From: DLKC01 sp002478885
Lineage (GTDB): Bacteria > Bacteroidota > Bacteroidia > Chitinophagales > Chitinophagaceae
Length of the DNA stretch: 64,000 bases
Direction: 5' to 3'
Assembly (NCBI GenBank): GCA_046329585.1
Contig: JAXLUI010000001.1
Coordinates: 3,224,001-3,288,000 of the forward strand
In this document: positions 17,696 through 26,389 of the stretch, piece by piece
How positions within the stretch are numbered: the stretch's first letter is position 1
Layout: every line of letters begins with the position of its first letter
Made by a program: the position numbers and the translations under genes
Notes under the pieces: model-generated
What the model was told of the DNA's origin: nothing
Seen by the model: the letters and a program-made list of their open reading frames with translations, nothing else
Databases searched by the model: none

Positions 17696-18046
17696 CTACA
17701 TTTTCTTCGTTTGTTTATAGCCCTGTTTCAACAACCATTGCAACACTCTATCCCGCTGATCTCCCTGTATTATTATTTCATTGTCTTTTGCCGATCCACC
17801 GGTACCGCAATGATTCTTTAACGATTTACCCAATTGCTCAAGATCTTCAACAGTGCCTTTAAACCCCTCAATAAGTGTAACAGATTTTCCTGCACGATGT
17901 TTTGTGTCGAGCCTGATTTTTAATTTTTGCTGGTCGGCTGGTAAACTGCTTGCAGGCGTGTTATCGCCCGTTTCCAGGTTGAAATCAGGATTTGTACTAT
18001 AAACAAATCCGTAACTGTTGGTTGCAGAGGTGTGTTTCTTGCTCAT
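17696..18046 (-). CDS. yciH: SUI1/YciH-family translation factor
   Basis: 116 residues. A low-complexity N-terminus (about 1-40) is followed by the eIF1/SUI1 fold: KLKIRLDTKHRAGKSVTLIE, VEDLEQLGKSLKNHCGTGGS, then IIIQGDQRDRVLQWLLKQGY. The GTGGSAKD motif is diagnostic. Bacterial YciH is related to eIF1 and has been linked to start-site fidelity or translation inhibition under stress. It lies 10 bp downstream of nadC. Confidence 0.92.
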   Translation of the reverse strand: MSKKHTSATNSYGFVYSTNPDFNLETGDNTPASSLPADQQKLKIRLDTKHRAGKSVTLIEGFKGTVEDLEQLGKSLKNHCGTGGSAKDNEIIIQGDQRDRVLQWLLKQGYKQTKKM

Positions 18047-18056
18047 ATATGCTGGT

Positions 18057-18917
18057 TTAAAGAAGCACAGCCTTAAGGCTCAGATCGAGGCTTTTCGCCT
18101 GGTGAATTAACCCGCCCACGCTCACATAGTCTACACCAGTGGCCGCGTATGCAATGATATTATCGAGGTTTATACCGCCGCTGGCTTCTGTTTCAAATGC
18201 TTTGTTTATTATAGGTAATGCTTCGCTTATTTGTTCAGGAGAAAAGTTGTCAAGCATTACCCGAAAAACTTTTCCTTTTCCTATGGCGCAAACTTTTTTA
18301 ATATCATCTATGTTCCTGGTCTCAACTTCAATTTTTAAACCTGGTTTATTTTGCTGCACATACTTATATGCTCTTTCAATAGCCTGCTCAATGCCTCCAC
18401 AGTAATCGATGTGATTGTCTTTTAACATGATCATATCATACAACCCAAAGCGGTGGTTAATGCCGCCGCCAATACGCACCGATTCTTTTTCCAGCAGGCG
18501 AAAATTTGGTGTGGTTTTTCTTGTGTCTAAAATCCTGGTATGATAACCGATTAACATATCCGTGTACCTGCGGGTTATTGTAGCAATCCCACTCATGCGT
18601 TGCATGCAGTTGAGTACCAGTCTTTCGCATTTAAGAATAGTGTGTATGCCAGCTTCCACCTCAAAAGCAATTTCGCCGTTGTGCATGGTTTCGCCATCCT
18701 GCTTATGTATATGGAGTTTTGATGCCGGCTCAACAATGTTGAATATCTTTTGCGCAACGTTTACACCAGCCAGAACGCCATCCTGTTTTATTTTTAGTAC
18801 AGCTTTTCCCTGTTTGCCCGGATCGATGCAACTTAAAGTTGAATGATCTCCATCACCCACATCTTCGGCAAGCGCTTCTTCAACAAGATGTTTTAATTTT
18901 TCATCGAAACTGTTCAT
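18057..18917 (-). CDS. nadC: nicotinate-nucleotide diphosphorylase (quinolinate phosphoribosyltransferase)
   Basis: About 286 residues. It makes nicotinate mononucleotide from quinolinate and PRPP in NAD synthesis. Recognisable runs are EDVGDGDHSTLSCI, NCMQRMSGIAT, ILDTRKTTPNFRLLEKESVR and GGGINHRFGLYDMIMLKDNH, followed by IEVETRN and VMLDNFSPEQ. The frame is open six codons further to ATG 18935; ATG 18917 (MNSFDEKL) matches usual family starts better. It is the first gene of the nadC-yciH-small membrane protein operon. nadA and nadB are not in the window. Confidence 0.95.
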   Translation of the reverse strand: MNSFDEKLKHLVEEALAEDVGDGDHSTLSCIDPGKQGKAVLKIKQDGVLAGVNVAQKIFNIVEPASKLHIHKQDGETMHNGEIAFEVEAGIHTILKCERLVLNCMQRMSGIATITRRYTDMLIGYHTRILDTRKTTPNFRLLEKESVRIGGGINHRFGLYDMIMLKDNHIDYCGGIEQAIERAYKYVQQNKPGLKIEVETRNIDDIKKVCAIGKGKVFRVMLDNFSPEQISEALPIINKAFETEASGGINLDNIIAYAATGVDYVSVGGLIHQAKSLDLSLKAVLL

Positions 18918-18987
18918 GCAGGCAAAACTAAGCATTGATTATTATTATTGGCTTGCGACTTATTAAGTTGAGTTTGTTGCGGAACGT

Positions 18988-19044
18988 TGCAGTGTGCGAC
19001 GCAAGAGACGATGATAAAGGGTAAGAAAGCCGGCCCCAAAAAAA
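18988..19044 (-). repeat. two-box intergenic element, copy 6
   Basis: AGTGTGCGACGCAAG (palindrome 18995-19003), GATGAT, then GCCGGCCCC followed by A7; distance 32 bp. The usual GTAC end is missing. It lies between the divergent genes nadC and mgsA. Confidence 0.85.
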
Positions 19045-19078
19045 GCTGGTCTGACCAAAATCAGTTTTGCGGCTTATT

Positions 19079-19086
19079 TAGTTTTG
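19079..19086 (+). promoter_or_regulatory. candidate -7 box for mgsA
   Basis: TAGTTTTG matches the Bacteroidota -7 consensus TAnnTTTG and would place the transcript start about 20 bp before the mgsA ATG. No clear TTTG is seen at the proper upstream spacing. Confidence 0.35.
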
Positions 19087-19111
19087 TTATTTTACAGCAT
19101 TAACCAAACAT

Positions 19112-19564
19112 ATGGCGGCTGTAAAAAAACTGGGTAAAAGAAAACGTGTTGCACTTGTTGCACATGATCACCGCAAGGCAGATCTTATCGATTGGGCAGA
19201 ATACAACAAGACTGTTCTGGCAAGGCATGAGCTTTTTGCTACGGGCACAACCGGCAAACTGCTGGAGGAAAAACTTGACAGGCCGGTAAGAAAATTATTG
19301 AGCGGGCCATTGGGGGGCGATCAACAGATTGGTTCCATGATTGCCGAAGGAGAAATTGATATGCTCATTTTTTTTTGGGACCCAATGGAAGCCCAGCCGC
19401 ACGACAGTGATGTGAAAGCTTTACTGCGATTGGGCGTTGCCTGGAACATTCCCATGGCCTGCGACAGGGCCACCGCAGACTTTCTTCTCACTTCACCGTT
19501 TATGCACGAAGAATATGAAGCTGCATTACCCGATTACTCAGAATACCTTAAACGACCAATCTGA
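19112..19564 (+). CDS. mgsA: methylglyoxal synthase
   Basis: 150 residues. It converts dihydroxyacetone phosphate to methylglyoxal and phosphate, a bypass that relieves sugar-phosphate overload. The family motifs are all present: ALVAHDHRKADL, GTTGKLLEE, SGPLGGDQQIG with the catalytic Asp, and DMLIFFWDPMEAQPHDSDVKAL split over the active site. Length is normal for the family. The downstream GNAT gene begins 4 bp after its stop, so the two are probably co-transcribed. Confidence 0.95.
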   Translation: MAAVKKLGKRKRVALVAHDHRKADLIDWAEYNKTVLARHELFATGTTGKLLEEKLDRPVRKLLSGPLGGDQQIGSMIAEGEIDMLIFFWDPMEAQPHDSDVKALLRLGVAWNIPMACDRATADFLLTSPFMHEEYEAALPDYSEYLKRPI

Positions 19565-19568
19565 TCGC

Positions 19569-20081
19569 ATGAACGATGTTATTATACGGCCCTGGAAGCG
19601 TGAAGATGCCCAGGCGTTGGCGGCAATAGCGAACAACCGGAATATATGGAATAATTTAAGAGACCATCTGCCACATCCATACACTGTTATGGATGCGATG
19701 CAGTGGATAACCAGCTGCATGCCCCAGGAGCCGGTGCTGAATTTTGCTGTATTATGCAAAGGGGAATTGGTTGGCAGCATTGGTTGTGTGCCCAAAAGCG
19801 ATGTATACCGAAAGACAATGGAGATTGGCTATTTTATCGGCGAACAATTTAAGGGACGAGGCATTGCGACTGAGGCGGTTCGTATACTGCTTCATTATAT
19901 TGCGGAACAATTTGATATTGTAAGGGTGTATGCTGAAGTATTTGCATTCAATCGTGCATCTATGCAGGTGTTGCAAAAAAATGGCTTTATACTGGAAAGC
20001 ATCCGGAGAAAAGCTGTGATAAAAAACAATGTGATCACTGATGATTGTGTGTGGGTGAAATTTATTGACCCCAAAAGGTGA
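19569..20081 (+). CDS. GNAT acetyltransferase, RimJ/RimL type
   Basis: 170 residues from ATG 19569. The frame is open further upstream, but that would overlap mgsA extensively. The GNAT core is seen in VIIRPWKREDAQALAAIANN, MEIGYFIGEQFKGRGIATEA (acetyl-CoA loop GRGIAT) and NRASMQVLQKNGF. The RimJ/RimL-like arrangement suggests N-acetylation of a protein N-terminus or a small molecule; the substrate is unknown. It follows mgsA by 4 bp. Confidence 0.88.
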   Translation: MNDVIIRPWKREDAQALAAIANNRNIWNNLRDHLPHPYTVMDAMQWITSCMPQEPVLNFAVLCKGELVGSIGCVPKSDVYRKTMEIGYFIGEQFKGRGIATEAVRILLHYIAEQFDIVRVYAEVFAFNRASMQVLQKNGFILESIRRKAVIKNNVITDDCVWVKFIDPKR

Positions 20082-20147
20082 TGCAGTAAAACGTTGTACC
20101 CGCAACATCTCTTGCGTGTTTTTTTCAAATTCATATAACTTAACGTT

Positions 20148-20663
20148 GTGAATATTTATCATCCATATGACGTGATTGCCGACAATGAAGATTGTCTTCA
20201 TTTGAAAGAAAGCGAGTCAAGGGAGCGGGTCGATTTTGTAATGCGCCGGGTGTTACCAATATTTCTGTTATTCTTCACCTGGTTTTTATTGCAACAGGTA
20301 GGCAGCCAAATGCCTGCGGCCGCTAGTATTGCGATCGTTGTCTCCATATTTTTTGTTGCAGGGTTGCTTTTTTTGCGACCCTACATCACCGAAATAAAAA
20401 TCATTGACAGGCAGGAGTTATGGCTGGTGCAGAAAACATTTAATGGTTCGGCAGAAAAAACCATAGCGGTAGCAGACATTGACAAGCTGGTTTTGAGAAG
20501 ACGAAGGGGCAAGGTTGCCGGTGCTTTTTTTAAGCTGTATACCAAATCGGGAAAACGCTACTGGATCATACGCATACCTGCTGTTTATCTCGACCAGCAT
20601 CATGTGCCACTGATAAAGGAGCGGTTGCAGTCCATGTTGCGGCTTCAAATTGAGGGCGACTGA
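20148..20663 (+). CDS. membrane protein with PH-like domain, unknown
   Basis: 171 residues from a GTG start; the next in-frame Met (residue 32) would leave little before the first helix. Two adjacent transmembrane helices (about 34-50 and 57-75) are followed by a cytoplasmic region rich in beta strands (ITEIKIIDRQELWLVQKTF, later VLRRRRGKVAGAFFKLYT). The layout resembles bacterial PH-domain membrane proteins. No function is assigned. Confidence 0.65.
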   Translation: MNIYHPYDVIADNEDCLHLKESESRERVDFVMRRVLPIFLLFFTWFLLQQVGSQMPAAASIAIVVSIFFVAGLLFLRPYITEIKIIDRQELWLVQKTFNGSAEKTIAVADIDKLVLRRRRGKVAGAFFKLYTKSGKRYWIIRIPAVYLDQHHVPLIKERLQSMLRLQIEGD

Positions 20664-20703
20664 ATAAACAAGTGCAGAGGCTTGCCCCAGGCTATTTGGG
20701 ATT

Positions 20704-20760
20704 GTTTATGGGGCCAGACTGCAGCAACCAAGGCGGCGTTCCTTGCGTCGCACTCTTCAA
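20704..20760 (+). repeat. two-box intergenic element, copy 7
   Basis: Box A is worn (TTTATGGGGCCAG); box B is CTTGCGTCGCACTCTTCAACTGC with palindrome 20744-20752. It starts about 40 bp past the stop of the PH-like gene. Confidence 0.8.
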
Positions 20761-20822
20761 CTGCTGTATTTTTTTCAGCATTAAAAATATATTTTTAAGA
20801 AATTAACACTGCAGCCGGAACT

Positions 20823-21944
20823 ATGCGCACAAAACAACAACTGTTTCTGATAAAATGTATAAGTGCTGTTGTATGCCTGTTTTGCACAAATATATCTTTA
20901 GCCAACATGGCTTCTCCCCTCAGGCCGGGAACATATGCAAGCGATGCTTTCTCCAGCCGCGATATCGATATTTTGAAGGAACGCATACATATTACAGTAG
21001 ACCAGGATTTTCGAAATGCTTTTTATAAAATCGAGTATTACATACGAAGTGATAGCGCGGGCAGCCAAGTTCCTCTGTTATTTTATGCGAAAGACTATAA
21101 GGGAGCGTTCAGGGTTTGGGTAGACGACAAGGCGGTAACGCTGCTTGATATACCCCCATCTTACACAGCGGGCGACAGCGTCGTTGAAAAATTCTCCAAT
21201 GCCTTTTCTGATGGTGCCAATAGCGAAAAGCCCGCGGTAACCATTCATTGGGATAAAAACAGATCTGCGCTTTACAGCCTGGATGATTTAAAATATTTCG
21301 AAGTCGCTATATCAAAAGGCGAGCACCAAATACGCGTAGAGTATGTTGCTGCGGTATGGACAGATGTTTCCGGATGGATAAAGGAATACAGTTTTCGTTA
21401 TGCGCTTTCACCCGCACAGCATTGGCGCTCTTTTAGCTCACTCGAGATAACCGTTGACGGAACGGCATTTAACAGATCACTTGAGTCGAATGTTGGTAAT
21501 CCATCAAGAGGTAGCACCAATGCAATAGCTACCTGGAATTTTTCGAAATTACCGGGTGACTATTTTGAGATCGTGTACAAGCCACAGGTTAATGCTTTTG
21601 TTGCTTTGCTCATTGCGGTAGCGCCTTTTGGACTCGCGATTATTTTTGGATTACTCCTTATGCTGTTGCATTTTTTCAGTATCAAAAAATTCAGGGGACA
21701 AAACCCGGAAACAAAATATTCCTGGATAATGATCGCCGGCAGTTTGCTCATCCCCTTGGCGATATTGATCTTTTATATTGGCGCCTATGATATTATTGAC
21801 GACCTCATTGGTGAAGATGCAGGCAGGTATCACGGCTATACGTTCCTGGCAATTGCTTTATACCCGCTTATCTTGCCAGTCTACTTTTTCGTAATGTGGC
21901 TTGTTGATAAGCAGATAAAGCTTAGGATAGCCAAAAGCGCATAA
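20823..21944 (+). CDS. exported/membrane protein, unknown
   Basis: 373 residues. A signal-like N-terminus (FLIKCISAVVCLFCTNISLA) is followed by an extracytoplasmic beta-rich region to about residue 250. Three transmembrane helices come after it (about 258-280, 300-322, 336-360), and the end is short and basic. I do not recognise the family. The gene stands alone: a repeat element lies before it and a strong terminator follows 20 bp after its stop. Confidence 0.75.
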   Translation: MRTKQQLFLIKCISAVVCLFCTNISLANMASPLRPGTYASDAFSSRDIDILKERIHITVDQDFRNAFYKIEYYIRSDSAGSQVPLLFYAKDYKGAFRVWVDDKAVTLLDIPPSYTAGDSVVEKFSNAFSDGANSEKPAVTIHWDKNRSALYSLDDLKYFEVAISKGEHQIRVEYVAAVWTDVSGWIKEYSFRYALSPAQHWRSFSSLEITVDGTAFNRSLESNVGNPSRGSTNAIATWNFSKLPGDYFEIVYKPQVNAFVALLIAVAPFGLAIIFGLLLMLLHFFSIKKFRGQNPETKYSWIMIAGSLLIPLAILIFYIGAYDIIDDLIGEDAGRYHGYTFLAIALYPLILPVYFFVMWLVDKQIKLRIAKSA

Positions 21945-21964
21945 AATTTTAATGCAGCCGAATT

Positions 21965-22010
21965 AAACAAAAGAGCGCCACAAGATTTTTGTGGCGCTCT
22001 TTTGTTTACA
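21965..22010. terminator. strong bidirectional terminator
   Basis: A perfect 19-bp stem (21965-21983 with 21989-22007) with a 5-base loop, A-rich on the left and T-rich on the right. It lies between convergent genes and ends the 20823 transcript. Confidence 0.9.
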
Positions 22011-22049
22011 GTTTTATTCATGAGGCGTAAAGCTGCACAGGGCTATGCT

Positions 22050-22104
22050 GTACAAGAGTGCGACGCAAAGAACGATGCAAAAAGTGCAAATGCCGGTAAC
22101 AAAA
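22050..22104 (-). repeat. two-box intergenic element, copy 8
   Basis: GTACAAGAGTGCGACGCAA (palindrome 22059-22067), then GCCGGTAACAAAA; distance 31 bp. The A-tract ends 6 bp before the stop codon of the minus-strand hydrolase. Confidence 0.9.
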
Positions 22105-22110
22105 TATTTG

Positions 22111-23916
22111 TCAGTTCAATTGCATTGCGGTGATAGAAGACGGATGTTCGGCATCGTGATAAATGCGGATGGTTGATTTTTTGAAGTCGCCATCATTTGC
22201 AGAAGGAATATCCATAAACTGCTGCGGATTTCTGTCGACGAGGGGAAACCAGCTACTTTGAATTTGGATCATGATTTTATGACCTTTTAGGAAGGTATGC
22301 GCCATATCGTTGAGCACCAGTTTTATGTCGGTGATTTTGTTTGGAACAAATGCTTCCGGTTTTTCAAAACTGTTGCGAAATTTACCACGCAATATCTCTG
22401 CGCGCACGAGTTGCTGCGTTTGACTTCCATCGGGTAAAACGTCGATCACCTTAACAATAAAGTCGGCATCGGTTGTGCTAATGCTTGCTGATAGATTTGC
22501 GGTTATTGGCCCGCAGATGGTTATATCATTTTTGAGTTCTGTGCTTTGGAAATACAACACATCACTGCGTTTAGAGGCAAAGCTTTGATCTGCGCACAAA
22601 TACTCATTGATGCGATCGTCTGATTTTTGGTTAATGTATGGAACGGGATTCGCAGGGTCGGAAACATAGTCGTCGTAACCGGAAAGTCTTGGCTTATCAA
22701 GGCTTAATTCATGATTTGCATTCAGTGACCAGGTTGCAGTGCTGGTATTTTTAGGCGGCCATACATCAAAGGATTTCCATTCGTTGCTGCCGGTGAAAAA
22801 TACAGTTGCTTCGGCAGCGTTATAATTGCCTTTGCCTTTCAGGTAATGATTAAAGAAATCGAATTCTATTTGCTGAAAATAATCAGCGGTATTGCTGTTA
22901 AAATTGTAAGAGCCAAAATGGCTCCAGTCTTTGCTTTCCCATGCTCCATGCGTCCACGGGCCAAATACGAAGCGGTTATCGTTTCCTTTGTTTTGTTTTT
23001 CAATAGCCTGGTAGGTATTGATCGCGCCAAACATGTCTTCCGCATCGAACAATCCGCCCACAACAAGTGTAGCCGGTTTAATATTGTATAAGTGCTTCCT
23101 AATATTTCGTGCCTGCCAGTAACTATCATTGGTTGCGTGCTGCAGGTATTCGTTCCATATTTTGCTTTGACCTTTAAAGTAAGTGTTATTGAAATTTTTC
23201 AGTGTGCCTGTTTGCAGGTAAAAGTCGTACGCATCGTCGATTTTGATGTTATTGCTCACCTGCGTGTATTGCTTCAGGGGTTCCGGCCTTGGGTGGTCGA
23301 AGAAATTCATGAAGCTAAAATTATCCATAAGGAAAAATGCCCCTCGGTGATAGGCGTCATCGCCTTCAAACTCATCAGTAACAGGTGCCTGGGGTGAAAC
23401 GGCCATTATCGCCGGATGCGCACCAGGCAAAGCAGCCGTGGCATAAAAGCCGGGGTAAGAAATGCCATAGATGCCAACTTTGCCATTGTTGTCGTGGATA
23501 TTCTTCAGCAGCCAGTCAACGGTGTCGTACGTGTCGCTGCTTTCGTCGATATCGCTTTTGCTTTTCTTGTTATCAATTGCCGGTGTCATTTCCTCGAAGA
23601 TGCCTTCGCTCATGTGACGACCTCTTACATCCTGATAAACGAAAATATATTTTTCATTGGCGAAGAATTTATTCGGGCCGAGGCTTCTGCGAACGTTTTG
23701 TTCTCCGTAGGGAGCGCAGGAATACGGCGTTCGTTGCATAAGGATGGGGTAATTTTCCGATGAATCCAATGGCAGATAAATAGCTGTGAATAGTTTAACG
23801 CCGTCACGCATGGGGATCATTGTCTCTATTTTACGGTAACCGGTCGCTGCCGTTTGCTGCGCACAGGCATTAAAAAGGCTACAACCAAGCAGGGCGATAA
23901 GCAAAGTGATTTTCAT
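22111..23916 (-). CDS. CocE/NonD-family hydrolase (X-Pro dipeptidyl-peptidase S15 type), exported
   Basis: About 601 residues from ATG 23916. The frame is open 38 codons further, but MKITLLIALLGCSLFNACAQ is a clear export signal, possibly lipidated at C18. The alpha/beta-hydrolase domain shows DVRGRHMSEG, the nucleophile Ser in YGISYPGFYA, an acid Asp candidate in GGLFDAEDMFG and His in FGPWTHGAW. A C-terminal jelly-roll (PF08530-like) follows. Relatives hydrolyse Xaa-Pro peptides, acyl-amide antibiotics or esters; the substrate here is not predictable. Confidence 0.9.
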   Translation of the reverse strand: MKITLLIALLGCSLFNACAQQTAATGYRKIETMIPMRDGVKLFTAIYLPLDSSENYPILMQRTPYSCAPYGEQNVRRSLGPNKFFANEKYIFVYQDVRGRHMSEGIFEEMTPAIDNKKSKSDIDESSDTYDTVDWLLKNIHDNNGKVGIYGISYPGFYATAALPGAHPAIMAVSPQAPVTDEFEGDDAYHRGAFFLMDNFSFMNFFDHPRPEPLKQYTQVSNNIKIDDAYDFYLQTGTLKNFNNTYFKGQSKIWNEYLQHATNDSYWQARNIRKHLYNIKPATLVVGGLFDAEDMFGAINTYQAIEKQNKGNDNRFVFGPWTHGAWESKDWSHFGSYNFNSNTADYFQQIEFDFFNHYLKGKGNYNAAEATVFFTGSNEWKSFDVWPPKNTSTATWSLNANHELSLDKPRLSGYDDYVSDPANPVPYINQKSDDRINEYLCADQSFASKRSDVLYFQSTELKNDITICGPITANLSASISTTDADFIVKVIDVLPDGSQTQQLVRAEILRGKFRNSFEKPEAFVPNKITDIKLVLNDMAHTFLKGHKIMIQIQSSWFPLVDRNPQQFMDIPSANDGDFKKSTIRIYHDAEHPSSITAMQLN

Positions 23917-24091
23917 AAAAAAGAATTGAAATATTTGAGTTGGTGAAATTCGAGAAACAGCGCTGACAAAAAAATAATTTTTTATGGATGATAGAAACAG
24001 TGGATTGAGCGTGATTCCAGGCGATGCCAACAGTGCCTTGTTAATGGTTTAAACCAATGTTAAGTTATAAGGCACAGTAACCAATTCCCTT

Positions 24092-24099
24092 ATCTTTGC
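24092..24099 (+). promoter_or_regulatory. candidate -7 box for lspA
   Basis: TATCTTTG fits TAnnTTTG and would start transcription about 10 bp before the GTG at 24117. It therefore argues against a longer reading frame starting at 24096. Confidence 0.45.
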
Positions 24100-24116
24100 C
24101 GCAAAACTCAATAAAC

Positions 24117-24788
24117 GTGAAGGGAAGGCAAGTCGCTTTTTTAATTATAGCCATCTTACTGGCAGACCAGGCATTAAAAGTCTATATTAAAACCAACTAC
24201 TATTTAGGCGAGGAGCATAATGTGATCGGAGATTGGTTCAGGCTGCATTTTGTGGAGAACGAAGGCATGGCCTGGGGCTGGAAATTTGGCGGCGATTTTG
24301 GCAAAATCATCCTCACTCTGTTCAGGCTTGTAGCGGTTATTTTTGGTACTTTTTACCTGCGTAGCATTGTGCAGAAAAAATACCACAAAGGATTTATCAT
24401 CTGCGCGGCCTTAATTTATGCAGGGGCCTTGGGTAATCTTATAGATAGCATGTTCTACGGCCTCATTTTTAACAACAGCGAACCTTTTTTAGTGGCACAA
24501 TTGCTCCCCGATACCGGCGGGTATACGAGCTTTCTTCACGGCAAAGTGGTAGACATGCTCTACTTTCCCATTATTCACGACGCGAAATTTCCAGCATGGT
24601 TCCCTGTCTGGGGTGGTGAAGACTTTGAGTTTTTCAGGCCGGTATTCAACCTCGCCGACGCTTCTATTTCAACCGGCGTAATCGCGTTGCTGATCTGGCA
24701 GAAGAGATTCTTTCCCAAGAAGGATGATGAGCCCAAGCCGAGCACAGAAACAGAAGCGGTGGTTAACGACAGCACGCAGGTACTTTGA
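24117..24788 (+). CDS. lspA: lipoprotein signal peptidase (signal peptidase II)
   Basis: About 223 residues. An inner-membrane aspartyl protease that removes signal peptides from prolipoproteins. Family motifs: LLADQALK in helix 1, FVENEGMAWG, the first catalytic Asp in GNLID and the second in FNLADASIS. Between these lies a long insertion (about 45 residues, with FYGLIFNN and VWGGEDFEFF), larger than in proteobacterial LspA but seen in Bacteroidota. The preferred start is GTG 24117, downstream of a -7-like box; an in-frame TTG lies 21 bp upstream. The C-terminal tail is acidic and low in complexity. A terminator follows. Confidence 0.92.
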   Translation: MKGRQVAFLIIAILLADQALKVYIKTNYYLGEEHNVIGDWFRLHFVENEGMAWGWKFGGDFGKIILTLFRLVAVIFGTFYLRSIVQKKYHKGFIICAALIYAGALGNLIDSMFYGLIFNNSEPFLVAQLLPDTGGYTSFLHGKVVDMLYFPIIHDAKFPAWFPVWGGEDFEFFRPVFNLADASISTGVIALLIWQKRFFPKKDDEPKPSTETEAVVNDSTQVL

Positions 24789-24875
24789 TATAATTGTATC
24801 GCAGGACCGTGGTTGATTCCTGGGTACGGAACATTCAATCTGAAACAGTAGATTTAAACGTCATCAAAAAATAGC

Positions 24876-24898
24876 AAAGGCCGTTACCCGGCCTTTTA
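24876..24898 (+). terminator. terminator of lspA
   Basis: AAAGGCCG pairs with CGGCCTTT around TTACC, followed by TATTATTT. Confidence 0.75.
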
Positions 24899-24984
24899 TT
24901 ATTTAAGGCATATGAAAGGACCATTGTAATATTGCTTTGTTATTTTCGTGCAGTGTTCTCGTAACAATTTATAAATCGCTCTAC

Positions 24985-26202
24985 TTGAACTTTCTTTTTG
25001 CATGGCGGTATTTCCGTTCTAAAAAATCTGTCAACACCATCAATATCATTGCATGGATCAGCGTGCTTGCCATTGCTGTAGGTACGGCTGCTCTCATCAT
25101 TGTATTAAGTGTATTCAACGGTTTTGAAGATTTGGTAAAAGGGTTGTATAGCGATTTCTATTCCGACGTAAGAGTAACTGCTACGAAAGGAAAATTTATT
25201 ACCTGCACACCCGATCAAATCACAAAAATAAAAGCGGTAACTGGTGTGGCCCGGATAAGCCTTTATGCAGAAGAAAAGGCGGTGCTCACCAATGGCGACT
25301 ATCAAACTATTGTTTATTTAAAAGGCGTTGATGATCAGTTTAAATCTGTATGTGATATTCCAAAACATATTGAAACCGGTGCTTATAGTCTAGGCTCAAC
25401 TGATCAGCCCTTACTTGTGCTTGGCTCGGGTATAAGCAACGCAGTTGGAGCTATGCCCGATGATAAACTCATTAATCTTATCATTTACCTGCCCAACCGA
25501 AAGGCTACAAATTTCAACAGCATCGATGCCATGCATTCTTACAATGTGGCGCCGGCAGGCATCTTCGCGATTCAGCAGGAATTTGATGATAAGTATGCAA
25601 TCACCAACATCGCTTTCCTGCAATACATGCTCGACTTGCAGCCTGGGGAAATCAGTGGCATCGAGATTGCCTTGTCTCCCGGCGCCGATGAAAACAAAAT
25701 AAAAAAATCGTTGCAGCAAATCCTTGGGAGCAACTACGCAGTTCAGACAAGGTATGAACAGAATCAAAGCCTGTTCAGCATTATGCAAATGGAAAAATGG
25801 GTCATCTACGCCATTCTTTCACTGATACTGTTAGTGGCAGCATTTAACATGATCGGGGCGTTAACCATGCTTGTGCTGGAAAAGCAAAAAGACATAGCTG
25901 TGCTCAAGGCCATGGGTGCACACGATGCAAAAATTCAACGTATCTTCTTAAGCGAAGGCTTATTACTCGCTGCTGTTGGCGGTGTTTCCGGAATGCTTAT
26001 CGCGTTGGTCATTTGCGAACTGCAACAAAATTTTCACCTTGTAAAACTTGAGGGCAACACATTCATCATTGACTATTACCCCGTGCAAATGCACCTACCC
26101 GATTTCCTGCTCGTAGCAATAACGGTGTTCACTGTGGCCATTATTGCCGCATGGGTGCCTTCCCGTAAAGCTGCGGTTCAACTGTATTCGTTAAAAAGTT
26201 AG
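24985..26202 (+). CDS. LolC/E-like ABC transporter permease (FtsX family)
   Basis: About 405 residues. The family layout is one N-terminal helix (INIIAWISVLAIAVGTAALI), a periplasmic MacB-like domain (about 45-265), then three C-terminal helices with the FtsX signature (LTMLVLEKQKDIAVLKAMGA). Such permeases, with a LolD-type ATPase, extract lipoproteins from the inner membrane; lspA just upstream fits that theme. No ATPase gene is adjacent. The start is uncertain: the frame is open to 24937, and TTG 24985 gives a family-like N-terminus (LNFLFAWRYFRSKKSVNTIN). Confidence 0.85.
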   Translation: MNFLFAWRYFRSKKSVNTINIIAWISVLAIAVGTAALIIVLSVFNGFEDLVKGLYSDFYSDVRVTATKGKFITCTPDQITKIKAVTGVARISLYAEEKAVLTNGDYQTIVYLKGVDDQFKSVCDIPKHIETGAYSLGSTDQPLLVLGSGISNAVGAMPDDKLINLIIYLPNRKATNFNSIDAMHSYNVAPAGIFAIQQEFDDKYAITNIAFLQYMLDLQPGEISGIEIALSPGADENKIKKSLQQILGSNYAVQTRYEQNQSLFSIMQMEKWVIYAILSLILLVAAFNMIGALTMLVLEKQKDIAVLKAMGAHDAKIQRIFLSEGLLLAAVGGVSGMLIALVICELQQNFHLVKLEGNTFIIDYYPVQMHLPDFLLVAITVFTVAIIAAWVPSRKAAVQLYSLKS

Positions 26203-26206
26203 AAGA

Positions 26207-26264
26207 TTTTTATGTTCCCGGCAGTTGTGCATAAGGCATCGGCTCTTGCGTCGCACTCTTGTAC
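26207..26264 (+). repeat. two-box intergenic element, copy 9
   Basis: Box A (TTTTTATGTTCCCGGC) starts 4 bp after the permease stop. GGCATC is present, then CTTGCGTCGCACTCTTGTAC (palindrome 26247-26255); distance 31 bp. A near-consensus copy. Confidence 0.92.
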
Positions 26265-26389
26265 GGCATAACTTTTATCAAAACTGGTTTGCGCAGCCGT
26301 TTAGTGATTGTTGTGGTGCGGGCTCCGGAATTATTGGAAGAAGTTCAAACCTTTCGATCATCACTTTGTATGCAAAGCAGGCTACATAG

